Shown here piece after piece: positions 43,794 through 51,814 of a DNA stretch of 61,691 nt (positions are counted from its first letter, which is position 1; each line of letters starts with the position of its first letter). The notes below the pieces were generated by a model, which saw only the letters and a list, made by a program, of their open reading frames with translations, had not been told where the DNA came from and searched no databases. The DNA comes from Cupriavidus numazuensis. GTDB lineage: Bacteria > Pseudomonadota > Gammaproteobacteria > Burkholderiales > Burkholderiaceae. Location: positions 1 through 61,691 of the forward strand of contig NZ_CAJPVI010000051.1 in the NCBI RefSeq assembly GCF_905397435.1, read 5' to 3'. Made by a program: the position numbers and the translations under genes.

Positions 43794-44777
43794 ATGTCAA
43801 GCAGAAGAAGCGTGGTGAAGGCGGCGTGTGCGCTACTGCTTTGCGCCGGTGGCTGGTGGCAGGGCGCATCCTGCGCCCCGCTGTATCCTGCCAAGCCGAT
43901 TACCGTGGTACTGCCGGTGGGCGCCGGCAATGGCTCGGATCTCGTGACTCGCTTGCTCGCGCAACGGTTGAGCACGCAAATGGGGCAGGCCGTGGTCGTG
44001 GATAACCGACCTGGAGCTGGTGGTGTTTCCGCCATCAAGTACGCGGCAAATGCCAACCCGAATGGCTATACCCTGGTCATTGTCGGCAGCCTCAACGCCC
44101 TGAGCCAGTCTCTCTACAAGACCCCACCCTACGATGTGCTTCGGGACTTGGTGCCGGTGTCGGATATTGCCCGAACCGATCTTGCAATCCTGGCCGCCAA
44201 GGGGTCGAAGTTCGCTGGCTTCAAGGATTTCATCCGGGCGGCGCGCGAGCGGCCGGGCCGGCTCACCTTGGGAGTCACCTTGCTGGGCACGACGGGGCAT
44301 CTGATGGCCGAGCTCATCAAGGCCAGGGAGAATCTCGATGTCTCGATCGTGCCATTCAAGACTTCATCCAATCTCCTTTCCGCGCTGATTAACGGCGATG
44401 TGGACGTGGGGTTCGACCTGGTCGCGCCGACACTGGGACAACTGCGCGCCGGCCAGTTGCGCGCTTTGGCCGTCGGGTCAACTACACGATCGGCCAGCCT
44501 GCCTGACGTCCCTACGTTGAAGGAGCTCGGCTTTCAAAGCTACGAGATCGCATCAACCATGCAGATTGCCGCGCCTTCCGGCACGCCGGCTCCGATCATC
44601 GAAAGACTGAACCGTGAGATCCAGATCGCGTTGAGCCAGCCGGATTTGCAAAGGCAACTAAGGGAGCAGGGATTCACCGCCAGCGGCGGCACGCCCGACC
44701 AGGCGCGTCAGAATTTGGCCGGAGAAGTGGCGAAGTGGCGCAGCATTATTCGCACGACACGCATCGAGCAGCAATAG
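43794..44777 (+). CDS. Bug/TctC-family periplasmic receptor
   Basis: A 327-residue receptor. A signal peptide (VVKAACALLLCAGGWWQGAS) leads to YPAKPITVVLPVGAGNGSD, DNRPGAGGVSAIKYAAN, NGYTLVIVG and LTLGVTLLGTTGHLMAELI. GGAGACAAG stands directly before the ATG at 43794. It lies 48 bp after the Rieske oxygenase gene in the same operon, so its ligand is probably the aromatic acid handled by that enzyme. No TctA/TctB genes are present. Confidence 0.9.
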   Translation: MSSRRSVVKAACALLLCAGGWWQGASCAPLYPAKPITVVLPVGAGNGSDLVTRLLAQRLSTQMGQAVVVDNRPGAGGVSAIKYAANANPNGYTLVIVGSLNALSQSLYKTPPYDVLRDLVPVSDIARTDLAILAAKGSKFAGFKDFIRAARERPGRLTLGVTLLGTTGHLMAELIKARENLDVSIVPFKTSSNLLSALINGDVDVGFDLVAPTLGQLRAGQLRALAVGSTTRSASLPDVPTLKELGFQSYEIASTMQIAAPSGTPAPIIERLNREIQIALSQPDLQRQLREQGFTASGGTPDQARQNLAGEVAKWRSIIRTTRIEQQ

Positions 44778-44942
44778 GCTAAACCCTGCGAGGGTCGTCA
44801 CCATGGGGTTCATTGTGACCGATCTGGTGTGACCTCTCCCCCCGTCCCACTGTTGCAGCAAGCTACACCCTCAATAATCTCCAGACACCACAAACATTCT
44901 TGCAAACGAACCCGGCGCGCGAACAACCACGAAGAAGGGAAC

Positions 44943-45680
44943 ATGAACTCGATTGGCTCATGCCTGCAAGGCAAAGTCGCAGTCATCACCGGTGCGGGCA
45001 GAGGCATAGGTCGCGCAATCGCTATGGCCTATGCATCGGCTGGCGCCACGATCGTCTGTGGTGCCCGATCGACGAAGGAAATCGCTGAAACGGTGGAGTT
45101 GATCGTCAAACATGGCGGGCGCGCCATCGCCGTCACGATGGATGTTGCCGACTATGGCTCTGTGGAGGCTATGTATGGCGAGGCCGCTGCGGAGTATGGC
45201 GGCGTGGACATCGTGGTGATCAACGCCGGCGCTGCTATGGAGCGAAGTTCCATCGAGCAGGCGGATCCGGCGTTGTGGCGACAGACTATAGAAGTGAACC
45301 TGATCGGCGCCTTCAATACGGCGCATGCGGCCATTCCCTATCTGCGTCAGCGCGGGGCAGGAAAGATGATCGTGATTGGATCCGGCATGCGTGCCCGGCC
45401 GAACAAGGGTATGTCCGCATATGCCTGTTCCAAGGCAGGTGCCTGGATGTTGACGCAGAGTCTCGCGCTGGAACTGAACGAAGTCGGGATCTCGGTAAAC
45501 GAGTTGATTCCTGGCCCGGTTCGTACAGCCATTACGGGCTTTGGTGAAAAATTCATATCCTCCGAAGAGGAATGGCTGAAAGATCCAGAGGACGTGGTGC
45601 CGATGGCCCTGTTCATCGCGAGTCAACCAGACCTCGGCCCCTCTGGTCAAAGCTATAGCTTGATGCGCCGAGTAGCCTAG
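44943..45680 (+). CDS. Short-chain dehydrogenase/reductase (SDR) 1
   Basis: A 245-residue classical SDR. Seen: the NAD(P) motif VITGAGRGIGRAIAMAYA (about residues 14-31), VINAGAAMERSS (N-A-G), the catalytic Ser in IVIGSGMRARPN and the Y-x-x-x-K in AYACSKAGAWML, then SVNELIPGPVRTAIT. It oxidises or reduces a hydroxyl or keto group in the cytoplasm. The ATG at 44943 has GAAGG before it. It is the last gene after FAH-oxygenase-Bug, 165 bp from the receptor. It is strongly similar to the convergent SDR 2 down to the tail SYSLMRR. Confidence 0.9.
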   Translation: MNSIGSCLQGKVAVITGAGRGIGRAIAMAYASAGATIVCGARSTKEIAETVELIVKHGGRAIAVTMDVADYGSVEAMYGEAAAEYGGVDIVVINAGAAMERSSIEQADPALWRQTIEVNLIGAFNTAHAAIPYLRQRGAGKMIVIGSGMRARPNKGMSAYACSKAGAWMLTQSLALELNEVGISVNELIPGPVRTAITGFGEKFISSEEEWLKDPEDVVPMALFIASQPDLGPSGQSYSLMRRVA

Positions 45681-45739
45681 GAACACGGGAATCTTGACCC
45701 TACCCCCAAATAAGCACTGACGGATTCAACCGGTCACAG

Positions 45740-45804
45740 CAACACCTCAAAAACATAAAATCGGAGGTGTTGTTATGGTTACGAGAGTCGCACCCGGACT
45801 CTCG
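45740..45804. terminator. Two hairpins between convergent SDR genes
   Basis: CAACACCTC/GAGGTGTTG (45740-45772, 15-base loop) and CGAGAGTC/GACTCTCG (45782-45804, 7-base loop) are both perfect inverted repeats. They lie between the ends of two convergent genes and could terminate transcription from both sides. Confidence 0.5.
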
Positions 45805-45933
45805 TTCGCAGAATCTTCGATAGGGTGATTTGCCAGAGCCCGCTGGCATGGCGCGCTCTCCCTTTCGGTCGCTCGGCGTCGCGGCCCTACTAATCAGCCC
45901 CAGCTAGAGTTTCGCCTCGCGACTGCCATTCCC

Positions 45934-46662
45934 TCAGGCACGCCTCATCAGGCTGTAACTCTGGGCACTTGGCCCCCGATCCGGCAGACTGGCCAGGAAC
46001 AGCGCAAGCGGGGTCACGTCTCCTGGCTCCTTGTACCACTCCTCCGGCATCATGGCACGGCCGCTCGTCATGTCCGTCCTGACTGGCCCCGGAATCAGTT
46101 CATTGACGCTGATGTTGTCCTCCTGCAACTCAACCGCCAGGGACTCGACCAGGGTCCAGAGTCCGCTCTTGGAGCAAGCGTACGCCGAAGTTCCGCCCGT
46201 GGCCCGCTTGCGGTGGCCCGATCCGATCATGAGGATCTTTCCCCCGCCACGTCGCCGCAAATAAGGAATTGCGGCGTGAGCCGTGTGGTATGCGCCGATC
46301 AGATTGACCTCGATGGACTTCCGCCAATGCGCAGGGTCGGTGTCGGTGACCTTGCCCATTGCCGATGCGACGCCCGCACAGCCGACGACGATATCGATGC
46401 CCCCAAAGGCTTCATCACTTCGCTGGAAGAGGTCGCTGACCGACGCGTAGTCCGCCACGTCCGCAACATGCGCCAGAGCGCGTCCGCCCGCAGCCTGGAT
46501 CAAATCCACAGTCTCCCTTATGTCCGCCTCGCGACGAGCGCAGCACACCACGGCTGTCCCGGCGCTGGCAAAGGCCAGTGCAATGGCGCGCCCGATGCCC
46601 CGACCTGCTCCCGTGACTACGGCGACTTTTCCCTTAAGAAGTTCGGGATCTACATGGCTCAT
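45934..46662 (-). CDS. Short-chain dehydrogenase/reductase (SDR) 2
   Basis: A 242-residue classical SDR, paralogue of SDR 1 in opposite orientation. Seen: VVTGAGRGIGRAIALAFASA, GCAGVASAMGKV (N replaced by C in the usual N-A-G), Ser in LMIGSGHRKRAT, Y-x-x-x-K in AYACSKSGLWTL, and SVNELIPGPVRTDMT with the tail SYSLMRRA. GGGGAGTCAAG precedes the ATG at 46662. Upstream, at 46757-46801, is a TGTCA-N6-GACA-type palindrome with a correctly spaced -10. It may act on a stereoisomer or a related substrate of SDR 1. Confidence 0.9.
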   Translation of the reverse strand: MSHVDPELLKGKVAVVTGAGRGIGRAIALAFASAGTAVVCCARREADIRETVDLIQAAGGRALAHVADVADYASVSDLFQRSDEAFGGIDIVVGCAGVASAMGKVTDTDPAHWRKSIEVNLIGAYHTAHAAIPYLRRRGGGKILMIGSGHRKRATGGTSAYACSKSGLWTLVESLAVELQEDNISVNELIPGPVRTDMTSGRAMMPEEWYKEPGDVTPLALFLASLPDRGPSAQSYSLMRRA

Positions 46663-46756
46663 CTTGACTCCCCTGACGTTGGAACCAGCGTGTACTGAAA
46701 TCGCGACTGACTGCCTATTTTCCTGAGGCAACCGGTCGCTTGCCGGCAAGCTTCGA

Positions 46757-46801
46757 ATGCTATGGCTCCGCATCCAATCGTTCTGTCAGAAAGACGACAT
46801 G
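46757..46801 (-). promoter_or_regulatory. Crp/Fnr-type palindrome and -10 before SDR 2
   Basis: The site TCTGTCAGAAAGACGACATG (46782-46801, plus-strand reading) keeps the TGTC-N8-GACA core. Reading on the minus strand, TAGCAT at 46762-46757 starts 29.5 bp from the site centre, the same distance as in the neighbouring and the right-end promoters. It is the weakest of the four copies. Confidence 0.5.
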
Positions 46802-46871
46802 TCCGGTACTGAGCTTAAAGAGCAGTGCTTCGGACTCCTCCTTGTTTGAGCGCATTTTGCCCCTTCCAAGT

Positions 46872-46916
46872 TATGTCACAAATCTGACAGACCAGGTTCC
46901 GGAGCGGACCTATTCT
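46872..46916 (+). promoter_or_regulatory. Crp/Fnr-type palindrome and -10 before the reductase gene
   Basis: TATGTCACAAATCTGACAGA (46872-46891) has 6 of 7 arm pairs matching around a 6-base spacer. TATTCT at 46911-46916 begins 29.5 bp from the centre, which would place the site near -41.5, the class II activator position. Transcription would run to the reductase start at 47072 with a leader of about 150 bases. The rest of the 46663-47071 gap shows no gene. Confidence 0.7.
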
Positions 46917-47071
46917 CCGCTCACGACGACTAGAGCGCCTCCGATCTTTGCAAGAGCAGCACTCTTCGAACTGAATTCGCTCACATTGCGATATCCGCAT
47001 GGCCTGGCTAACAGGCACGCGGTACTGCAGATGTCGGCCAGATGAACAAACGTAGGAATCCTCCTTAGACC

Positions 47072-48040
47072 ATGCAGAAACTCAACGCAATCCTGCACGC
47101 CGCTGAATGGCTTGCCGACGGCATCATGGGCTTCGATTTTCGACCGACGGATGACGCTGTGTGGCCCACCCCAACGGCCGGCGCGCACATCGACGTGCAT
47201 CTGCCGAATGGCCTGATGCGGAGCTATTCCCTTACAAACCGGCCTGGCGAATCGAAGCGCTACCTAGTGGCAGTCCACCGAGACGGCTCGGGCGGTGGTG
47301 GTTCGAAGTTCATGCACGACTGTCTCCGGGTCGGCCAGAAGCTGCAGCTATCCGCCCCCCGCAACAACTTTCCGTTGGCGGAATCCGGTGCCACTTCCAT
47401 CCTGATCGCCGGCGGCATTGGCATCACCCCGATCTGGAGCATGGTGCAACGCCTTGCCGAGATCGACGCACCATGGACCGTGCATTACGCCTCACGATCG
47501 CGGGAAACTGCCGCCTTCGTAGATGAACTCGAGGAACTCGCCTGCCGGTCGCGTGGCACCGTTCACCTGAATTTCGATGGCGGGGTAAAGGAACGGAGGC
47601 TGGATCTGGATGCAATCGTCGCGGCCGGCGCAACCGATGCGGAGTTCTATTGCTGCGGACCGTCGCCCATGCTTCGCGCTTTCGCCCAGGCCTGCAAAAG
47701 CAGGCCGGCGGAAAAGGTCCACCTCGAGTACTTCGCTGCCCCGACGCAGCCGGCCCAGGAAGGCAGTGCCGATGGCCCGTTCAGCGTCGTGCTTTCGAAA
47801 TCCAACCTCGTGCTGGACGTTGGGCCGCAAAGCACCATTCTCGAAACCTTGCTGAGCGCTGGCGTGGAGGCGCCCTACTCGTGCATGGCCGGCATCTGCC
47901 GCGCTTGTGAAGTCAGCGTCCTTGCCGGCACGCCTGACCACCGCGATTTCGTCCTTTCGGACGCTGAGAAGACTGCTGGCGACAAGATCATCATCTGCTG
48001 CTCCCGGGCGAAATCGCAGGAATTGGTTCTCGATCTGTGA
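47072..48040 (+). CDS. Phthalate dioxygenase reductase-type FMN/2Fe-2S oxidoreductase
   Basis: A 322-residue PDR-family reductase with three domains in order: an FMN-binding barrel (MRSYSLTNRPGESKRYLVAV, about residues 50-70), an NAD-binding domain (SILIAGGIGITPIWSMVQRL, about residues 110-129, and YCCGPSPML), and a C-terminal plant-type [2Fe-2S] domain with the ligands in YSCMAGICRACEVSVLAG and a last Cys in IIICCSRAKS. It carries electrons from NADH to Rieske oxygenases. It is the only such reductase in the window and may serve both oxygenases at 42.5 and 58.6 kb. The promoter has a Crp/Fnr-type site. The porin follows after 232 bp. Confidence 0.92.
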   Translation: MQKLNAILHAAEWLADGIMGFDFRPTDDAVWPTPTAGAHIDVHLPNGLMRSYSLTNRPGESKRYLVAVHRDGSGGGGSKFMHDCLRVGQKLQLSAPRNNFPLAESGATSILIAGGIGITPIWSMVQRLAEIDAPWTVHYASRSRETAAFVDELEELACRSRGTVHLNFDGGVKERRLDLDAIVAAGATDAEFYCCGPSPMLRAFAQACKSRPAEKVHLEYFAAPTQPAQEGSADGPFSVVLSKSNLVLDVGPQSTILETLLSAGVEAPYSCMAGICRACEVSVLAGTPDHRDFVLSDAEKTAGDKIIICCSRAKSQELVLDL

Positions 48041-48272
48041 ACCGTCGCGCGGCAGCCAGCCATTCCTGGCGGCGGAATCACCCCATACATCCTCTGGCTC
48101 CAACACCCGTGGGTGTCTGGATATTTGCGCCATTGAGGTCGACTGCTTGCTGGCGTCGGCACTACCAGAGCAGCGCGGCCCCACCGGGAGACAACGAAGC
48201 CTCGACGCGAGGAGCGAGGCAAAACTCAACTGAATTTTGAGAACCACTAGAGGGAAAAGGAGAAGCTTGGAA

Positions 48273-49442
48273 ATGAAGGTCAAACAGGTCACCGCTGCTG
48301 CGCTGCTGGCGTGCGCAGGAGCTGCGTCGGCACAAACGAGTGTCACCCTCTACGGGGTGGTGGACGTGCCAGTCGAGTTCGTCAACCATCTGGCGAACGC
48401 CGCTCCGACGATCAACCCCGTAACCGGTTCAGTCACGCAAAAACCAGGCGGCAACCGGCTCGGCCTCGCGAGCAACGGCCTGTCTGGGTCCCGCTTCGGC
48501 CTGCGAGGTACCGAGGACCTTGGCGGAGGCCTCAAGGCGCTGTTCGTCCTGGAAAGTGGAGTCAGCGTCGATACCGGAAACCTGCAACAAGCCGGCCGTC
48601 TCTTTGGCCGTCAGGCATTCGTGGGCCTGCAAAGTAATACTTTGGGCAAACTGACCCTTGGCCGCCAGTATACGGCGTTGTTCGACGCGTTCGCCAATGC
48701 GTCGCCGATGCGTTACGCGACACTGTATGAGCCGCTGTTCCTTCAGCTTGGAACCAACGCGCGTGAAGACAATGTCGTCAAGTACACCGGGGTATTCGGT
48801 GGACTGACTACAATCGCGCACTACAGCTTTGGCGTGGGTGTGCCGACGCTGGGCGTCACGCCGATTTCCAACGGCGGAAACGGCGAGGTGCCGGGTAACT
48901 TCCGCGACAACACAGCCTTTGGCGGCGCGCTGATCTACAACGCGGGAAATCTCGGCTTGTCGGCGGCTTATGACCAGTGGAATGCCGCGGTCGTCGCGGG
49001 CAGCCCCGGCGTGGCGAAGAAGGCTGGCGTTTCGGCCAACTACACCTTTGGCCCCGCGAAGCTCGTGGGAGGCTATCGGTGGGGAGACACCAAGGACGGC
49101 AACGGCGTCAGCCTGCTGCGCGATGACTACTATTGGGTGGGCGTCAACTATCAGGCCACCACCGCGCTGGGTCTCACGCTCGCCTACTACTACGACAACG
49201 TGAAAACACTGCGGGTCGCCTCAACGGCTCCAGGCACCAATCCGGCCAATCCGTGGCAGATCAGCTTCATGACGAACTACGCCTTCTCCAAGCGCACCGA
49301 CGTCTACGTGACCGCCGCCTATGCCAAGAACTCCGGCCTCAACGTGGACACGTCGGCAAATGGCTTCGGCAGTGCCTACTTTCTCTCGCAGGGAAATACG
49401 AACCAGCTTGGCGTAGCGGCCGGCATCCGGCACATCTTCTGA
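48273..49442 (+). CDS. Gram-negative trimeric porin (2)
   Basis: A 389-residue Burkholderia-type porin. The signal peptide KVKQVTAAALLACAGAASAQ is followed by TSVTLYGVVDVPVEFVNHLA, then GSRFGLRGTEDLGGGLKALF, GRLFGRQAFVGLQSNTLGKL and a C-terminal IRHIF. These define a 16-strand barrel. AGGAG lies 10 bases before the ATG at 48273. It stands after the reductase gene and before a convergent Crp-type regulator, and likely admits the aromatic substrate of this region. Confidence 0.9.
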   Translation: MKVKQVTAAALLACAGAASAQTSVTLYGVVDVPVEFVNHLANAAPTINPVTGSVTQKPGGNRLGLASNGLSGSRFGLRGTEDLGGGLKALFVLESGVSVDTGNLQQAGRLFGRQAFVGLQSNTLGKLTLGRQYTALFDAFANASPMRYATLYEPLFLQLGTNAREDNVVKYTGVFGGLTTIAHYSFGVGVPTLGVTPISNGGNGEVPGNFRDNTAFGGALIYNAGNLGLSAAYDQWNAAVVAGSPGVAKKAGVSANYTFGPAKLVGGYRWGDTKDGNGVSLLRDDYYWVGVNYQATTALGLTLAYYYDNVKTLRVASTAPGTNPANPWQISFMTNYAFSKRTDVYVTAAYAKNSGLNVDTSANGFGSAYFLSQGNTNQLGVAAGIRHIF

Positions 49443-49598
49443 TCGGAGGCTAATCGCCCACGCCCTCGCAGCGGTCCTTACCATAGCGAGGCGTTCAGAG
49501 CCATCGTTCGACGGCGGTCGCGACTAGCGTGGCCGCCGTTTTAGCATCGCGGCATCTGCGTGCAGCTTAAATCGTGCCGCGCGGCGGGCCTGCGCCGA

Positions 49599-50321
49599 TC
49601 AGCCGGTGGCGAGTTGCGACAGACGGTGCGAATCGAGGATTGTCACGCTGGACCGTCCGAGGCAGATCACGCCCTCTTTCTCGAGTTGTTTCAGATAAGG
49701 ATTCAGGTGCTGCCGGCTCACCCCCAGCCAATCGGCAATGTCTTCTTGCGACAGCTTCGTGTCCAGAATTATCTTGTCGCCGCGCGGAAGTCCGTACTGA
49801 TTGGCCATCGTCTGCAGCGCCCAGGCGAGCCGTGTTGGCAATGGCACGCTGGCGTCCTGCGTGACGCGAGTGTATTTAATCTGCGCACGGAGAGCCAATT
49901 GCCGCAACAAACCCAGGCACAGCCTTGGTTGCTCCTGCATTTCCTTCAGGATGACTCCATTGGGAATGGCCAGGAGCGTCGTGGGAACGCGCGCAATGTA
50001 GTCGAACAGGTGATCGCCTTCGTGCATCAAATACATAATGCCCGTGCAATCGCCTTGCCGCAGGAAGTGGAACAGATGCCGGCGCCCTGACCCGGTGGTG
50101 ACGCTGATCTCGATCTCTCCGCTCACCACTACCAGGAAGTACAGGCAGGGCGTGCCGCGATGCACAACGTAATCTCCCGTCGCGTAGTGTCTGAGCGTGC
50201 CGGCTTCATGGATCCGATCCAGTACTTCCGCCGGGCAATCGCCGAATACTCTTACCAGGAGAGCACGCGCAAGCAGCCTGCTCGCCTGCTCAGCACCACT
50301 ACCGGCAGCTTTGTGGGTCAT
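49599..50321 (-). CDS. Crp/Fnr-family regulator
   Basis: About 240 residues. The N-terminal cyclic-nucleotide-binding-like barrel is visible as LRHYATGDYVVHRGTPCLYF, VSGEIEISVTTGSGRRHLFHF and GDCTGIMYLMHEGDHLFDY; the HTH_Crp domain follows with TKLSQEDIADWLGVSRQHLN, YLKQLEKEGVICLGRSSVTI. There is no N-terminal Fnr-type Cys cluster, so the signal is probably a small molecule. The start could be ATG 50321, 50360 or 50402. It is divergent from the Bug gene at 50613. It is the only intact Crp/Fnr protein in the window and therefore the prime candidate to bind the TGTCA-N6-TGACA sites. Confidence 0.87.
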   Translation of the reverse strand: MTHKAAGSGAEQASRLLARALLVRVFGDCPAEVLDRIHEAGTLRHYATGDYVVHRGTPCLYFLVVVSGEIEISVTTGSGRRHLFHFLRQGDCTGIMYLMHEGDHLFDYIARVPTTLLAIPNGVILKEMQEQPRLCLGLLRQLALRAQIKYTRVTQDASVPLPTRLAWALQTMANQYGLPRGDKIILDTKLSQEDIADWLGVSRQHLNPYLKQLEKEGVICLGRSSVTILDSHRLSQLATG

Positions 50322-50474
50322 TGAAATGTGTTCCGGGGCACTGCGGATCTTCGTCCGCATTTTCGACGTGATACATCCGTCGCACTTCGAGCGATCGCTC
50401 AATTCGGTATTAATGCTAGCACGCTAGGCCAATTCTCACGCTACGGAGAATCCAGGTGCTCCCGAAACACGTCT

Positions 50475-50537
50475 GGCGCCAAAACGAAAAACTCTGACGC
50501 GTAATCCGAAATGTCCGCCAGATGGGCGGCATACAGT
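50475..50537 (+). promoter_or_regulatory. Direct-repeat operator and promoter before a Bug receptor
   Basis: Unit 1 (GGCGCCAAAACGAAAAACT) starts at 50475 and a more diverged unit 2 (GACGCGTAATCCGAAATG) at 50496, 21 bp apart; TACAGT at 50532-50537 begins 36 bp after unit 2. Unit 1 and the -10 flank (TACAGTGGAG) match the right BKACE promoter closely. This is 20 kb from the AraC genes and implies control by them. Confidence 0.72.
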
Positions 50538-50612
50538 GGAGTCCCCCTAACCGGACGGCATTGAGCGCCGTTCGCGGTTGACGATAGAAGTGCAGATCAA
50601 GGAGGCATCAAC

Positions 50613-51593
50613 GTGCTCATCACCAGAAGAAGGCTGCTGGGCCTGGTGTCCGCGACGACGCTGTCAGCCATCACGCGAATCGCCCAGGCGGATGAGTTCC
50701 CCAGCCGGCCCATCACACTCATCGTCCAGGCGGCGCCTGGCGGGGCATCCGATCTGGTTGCCCGCCTGATGGCCGAGAAGCTCACCGCGAACCTCGGCGC
50801 CCCGATCGTTATCGAGAATGTGCCAGCTGCCGGGGGTAACGTTGCGGTACAGCGCGTGATTCATTCCAGACCAGATGGCTACACCCTGCTTGTCTGCGGA
50901 AGCAAGTCGGCAATTGCAGAGTCATTGTTCAAGTCGCACCCGTTCAACCTGAGCAAGGATCTGGCACAGGTCTCGCCAATCGGGGGGGCGGACCTCGCGC
51001 TCGTGGTGAATATCGAGTCGCACCTGAAGAACGTCCAGGACCTCGTCCGCGAGATCAAGTCCCGCCCTGGCAAGGTGACGGTGGGCGTAGGCGACACCAT
51101 AGGCGGTATCCAGCACCTGGGGGCGGAACTACTGAAGTCCTCCATACAGGGTGATTTCCTGATCGTCCCTTATGGCACCCTGTCGAAGCTCGCGGTCGCC
51201 GTTCGGGGGGGTGAAGTCGACGCCGCCTTTGAACTGATGCCGGGTATCGTTCCGCTGGTGCAGCAAGGTGTATTCCGGGCGCTTGCAACGACGGGAAGCC
51301 AGAGAGTCGCTGATTTCCCCCATGTTCCGACTATCGCGGAAGCCGGCTTTCCAAAGGCAGAGCTGACGACGATCAGCTTGCTTGCCGCTCCGGCGGGCAC
51401 CCCCATGGACGTAATCGCCAGACTCAATGGCGCCATGGCCCAGGTACTGGCGCAGCCAGATTTCCAAAAGGCGCTGAGGGTAAGAGGCGCCAAGGCTGCC
51501 GTGGCCATGAAGCCGGCGCAGACTCAGCGAATGATGGATGCCGACATCGAGAAATGGCGGAGCATCGTCAGGCTGGCGAACGTATCGCTCTGA
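50613..51593 (+). CDS. Bug/TctC-family periplasmic receptor, under the BKACE-type operator
   Basis: A 326-residue receptor starting with GTG at 50613; AAGGAGG precedes it. The signal peptide has a twin-Arg-like start (LITRRRLLGLVSATTLSAIT) before FPSRPITLIVQAAPGGASD. Further Bug positions are VIENVPAAGGNVAVQRVI, DGYTLLVCGSKSAIAES and VTVGVGDTIGGIQHLGAEL. It is highly similar to the receptor at 57008, which lies in the opposite orientation. Its promoter carries the 21-bp direct repeats seen before the BKACE modules, so it may supply the BKACE pathway. Confidence 0.9.
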   Translation: MLITRRRLLGLVSATTLSAITRIAQADEFPSRPITLIVQAAPGGASDLVARLMAEKLTANLGAPIVIENVPAAGGNVAVQRVIHSRPDGYTLLVCGSKSAIAESLFKSHPFNLSKDLAQVSPIGGADLALVVNIESHLKNVQDLVREIKSRPGKVTVGVGDTIGGIQHLGAELLKSSIQGDFLIVPYGTLSKLAVAVRGGEVDAAFELMPGIVPLVQQGVFRALATTGSQRVADFPHVPTIAEAGFPKAELTTISLLAAPAGTPMDVIARLNGAMAQVLAQPDFQKALRVRGAKAAVAMKPAQTQRMMDADIEKWRSIVRLANVSL

Positions 51594-51638
51594 TGGCCCT
51601 CCCGAGAGACCGCATCTCGAACCGAACCTGATGTGGGG

Positions 51639-51716
51639 CCCCTCGAGCAGGCTGACCTGATCGGTACCGGAACAATCTCCGGCTCGGAGGCCCTGCTCTC
51701 CCTCCTCGCAAGCCAT
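51639..51716 (+). pseudogene. Scrap of a fumarylacetoacetase gene
   Basis: Just after the receptor stop, a plus-strand frame reads PLEQADLIGTGTISGSEA, which matches the SLEQGDMIGTGTISGPGA segment of the intact fumarylacetoacetase at 55599. Only about 20 codons remain. The order receptor then FAH is the same as in the intact inverted pair at 57008/55599, so this is most likely the decayed end of a duplicated module. Confidence 0.6.
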
Positions 51717-51814
51717 TTCCTGTCGTTCGCGAACAGGACTCGTCCGCTGCCATTTCAATGACGCTGTGGACCAGGGAAATGACAGCCTCCCAATGGAGAA
51801 CTGCCACTTCTCTG

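Noticed and set aside
51619..51642. EPNLMWG reading near the FAH scrap, similar to EPNMIWN of fumarylacetoacetase
   Set aside because: It is in a different frame and too short to separate from chance; only the LEQ...GTGTISG stretch is counted.
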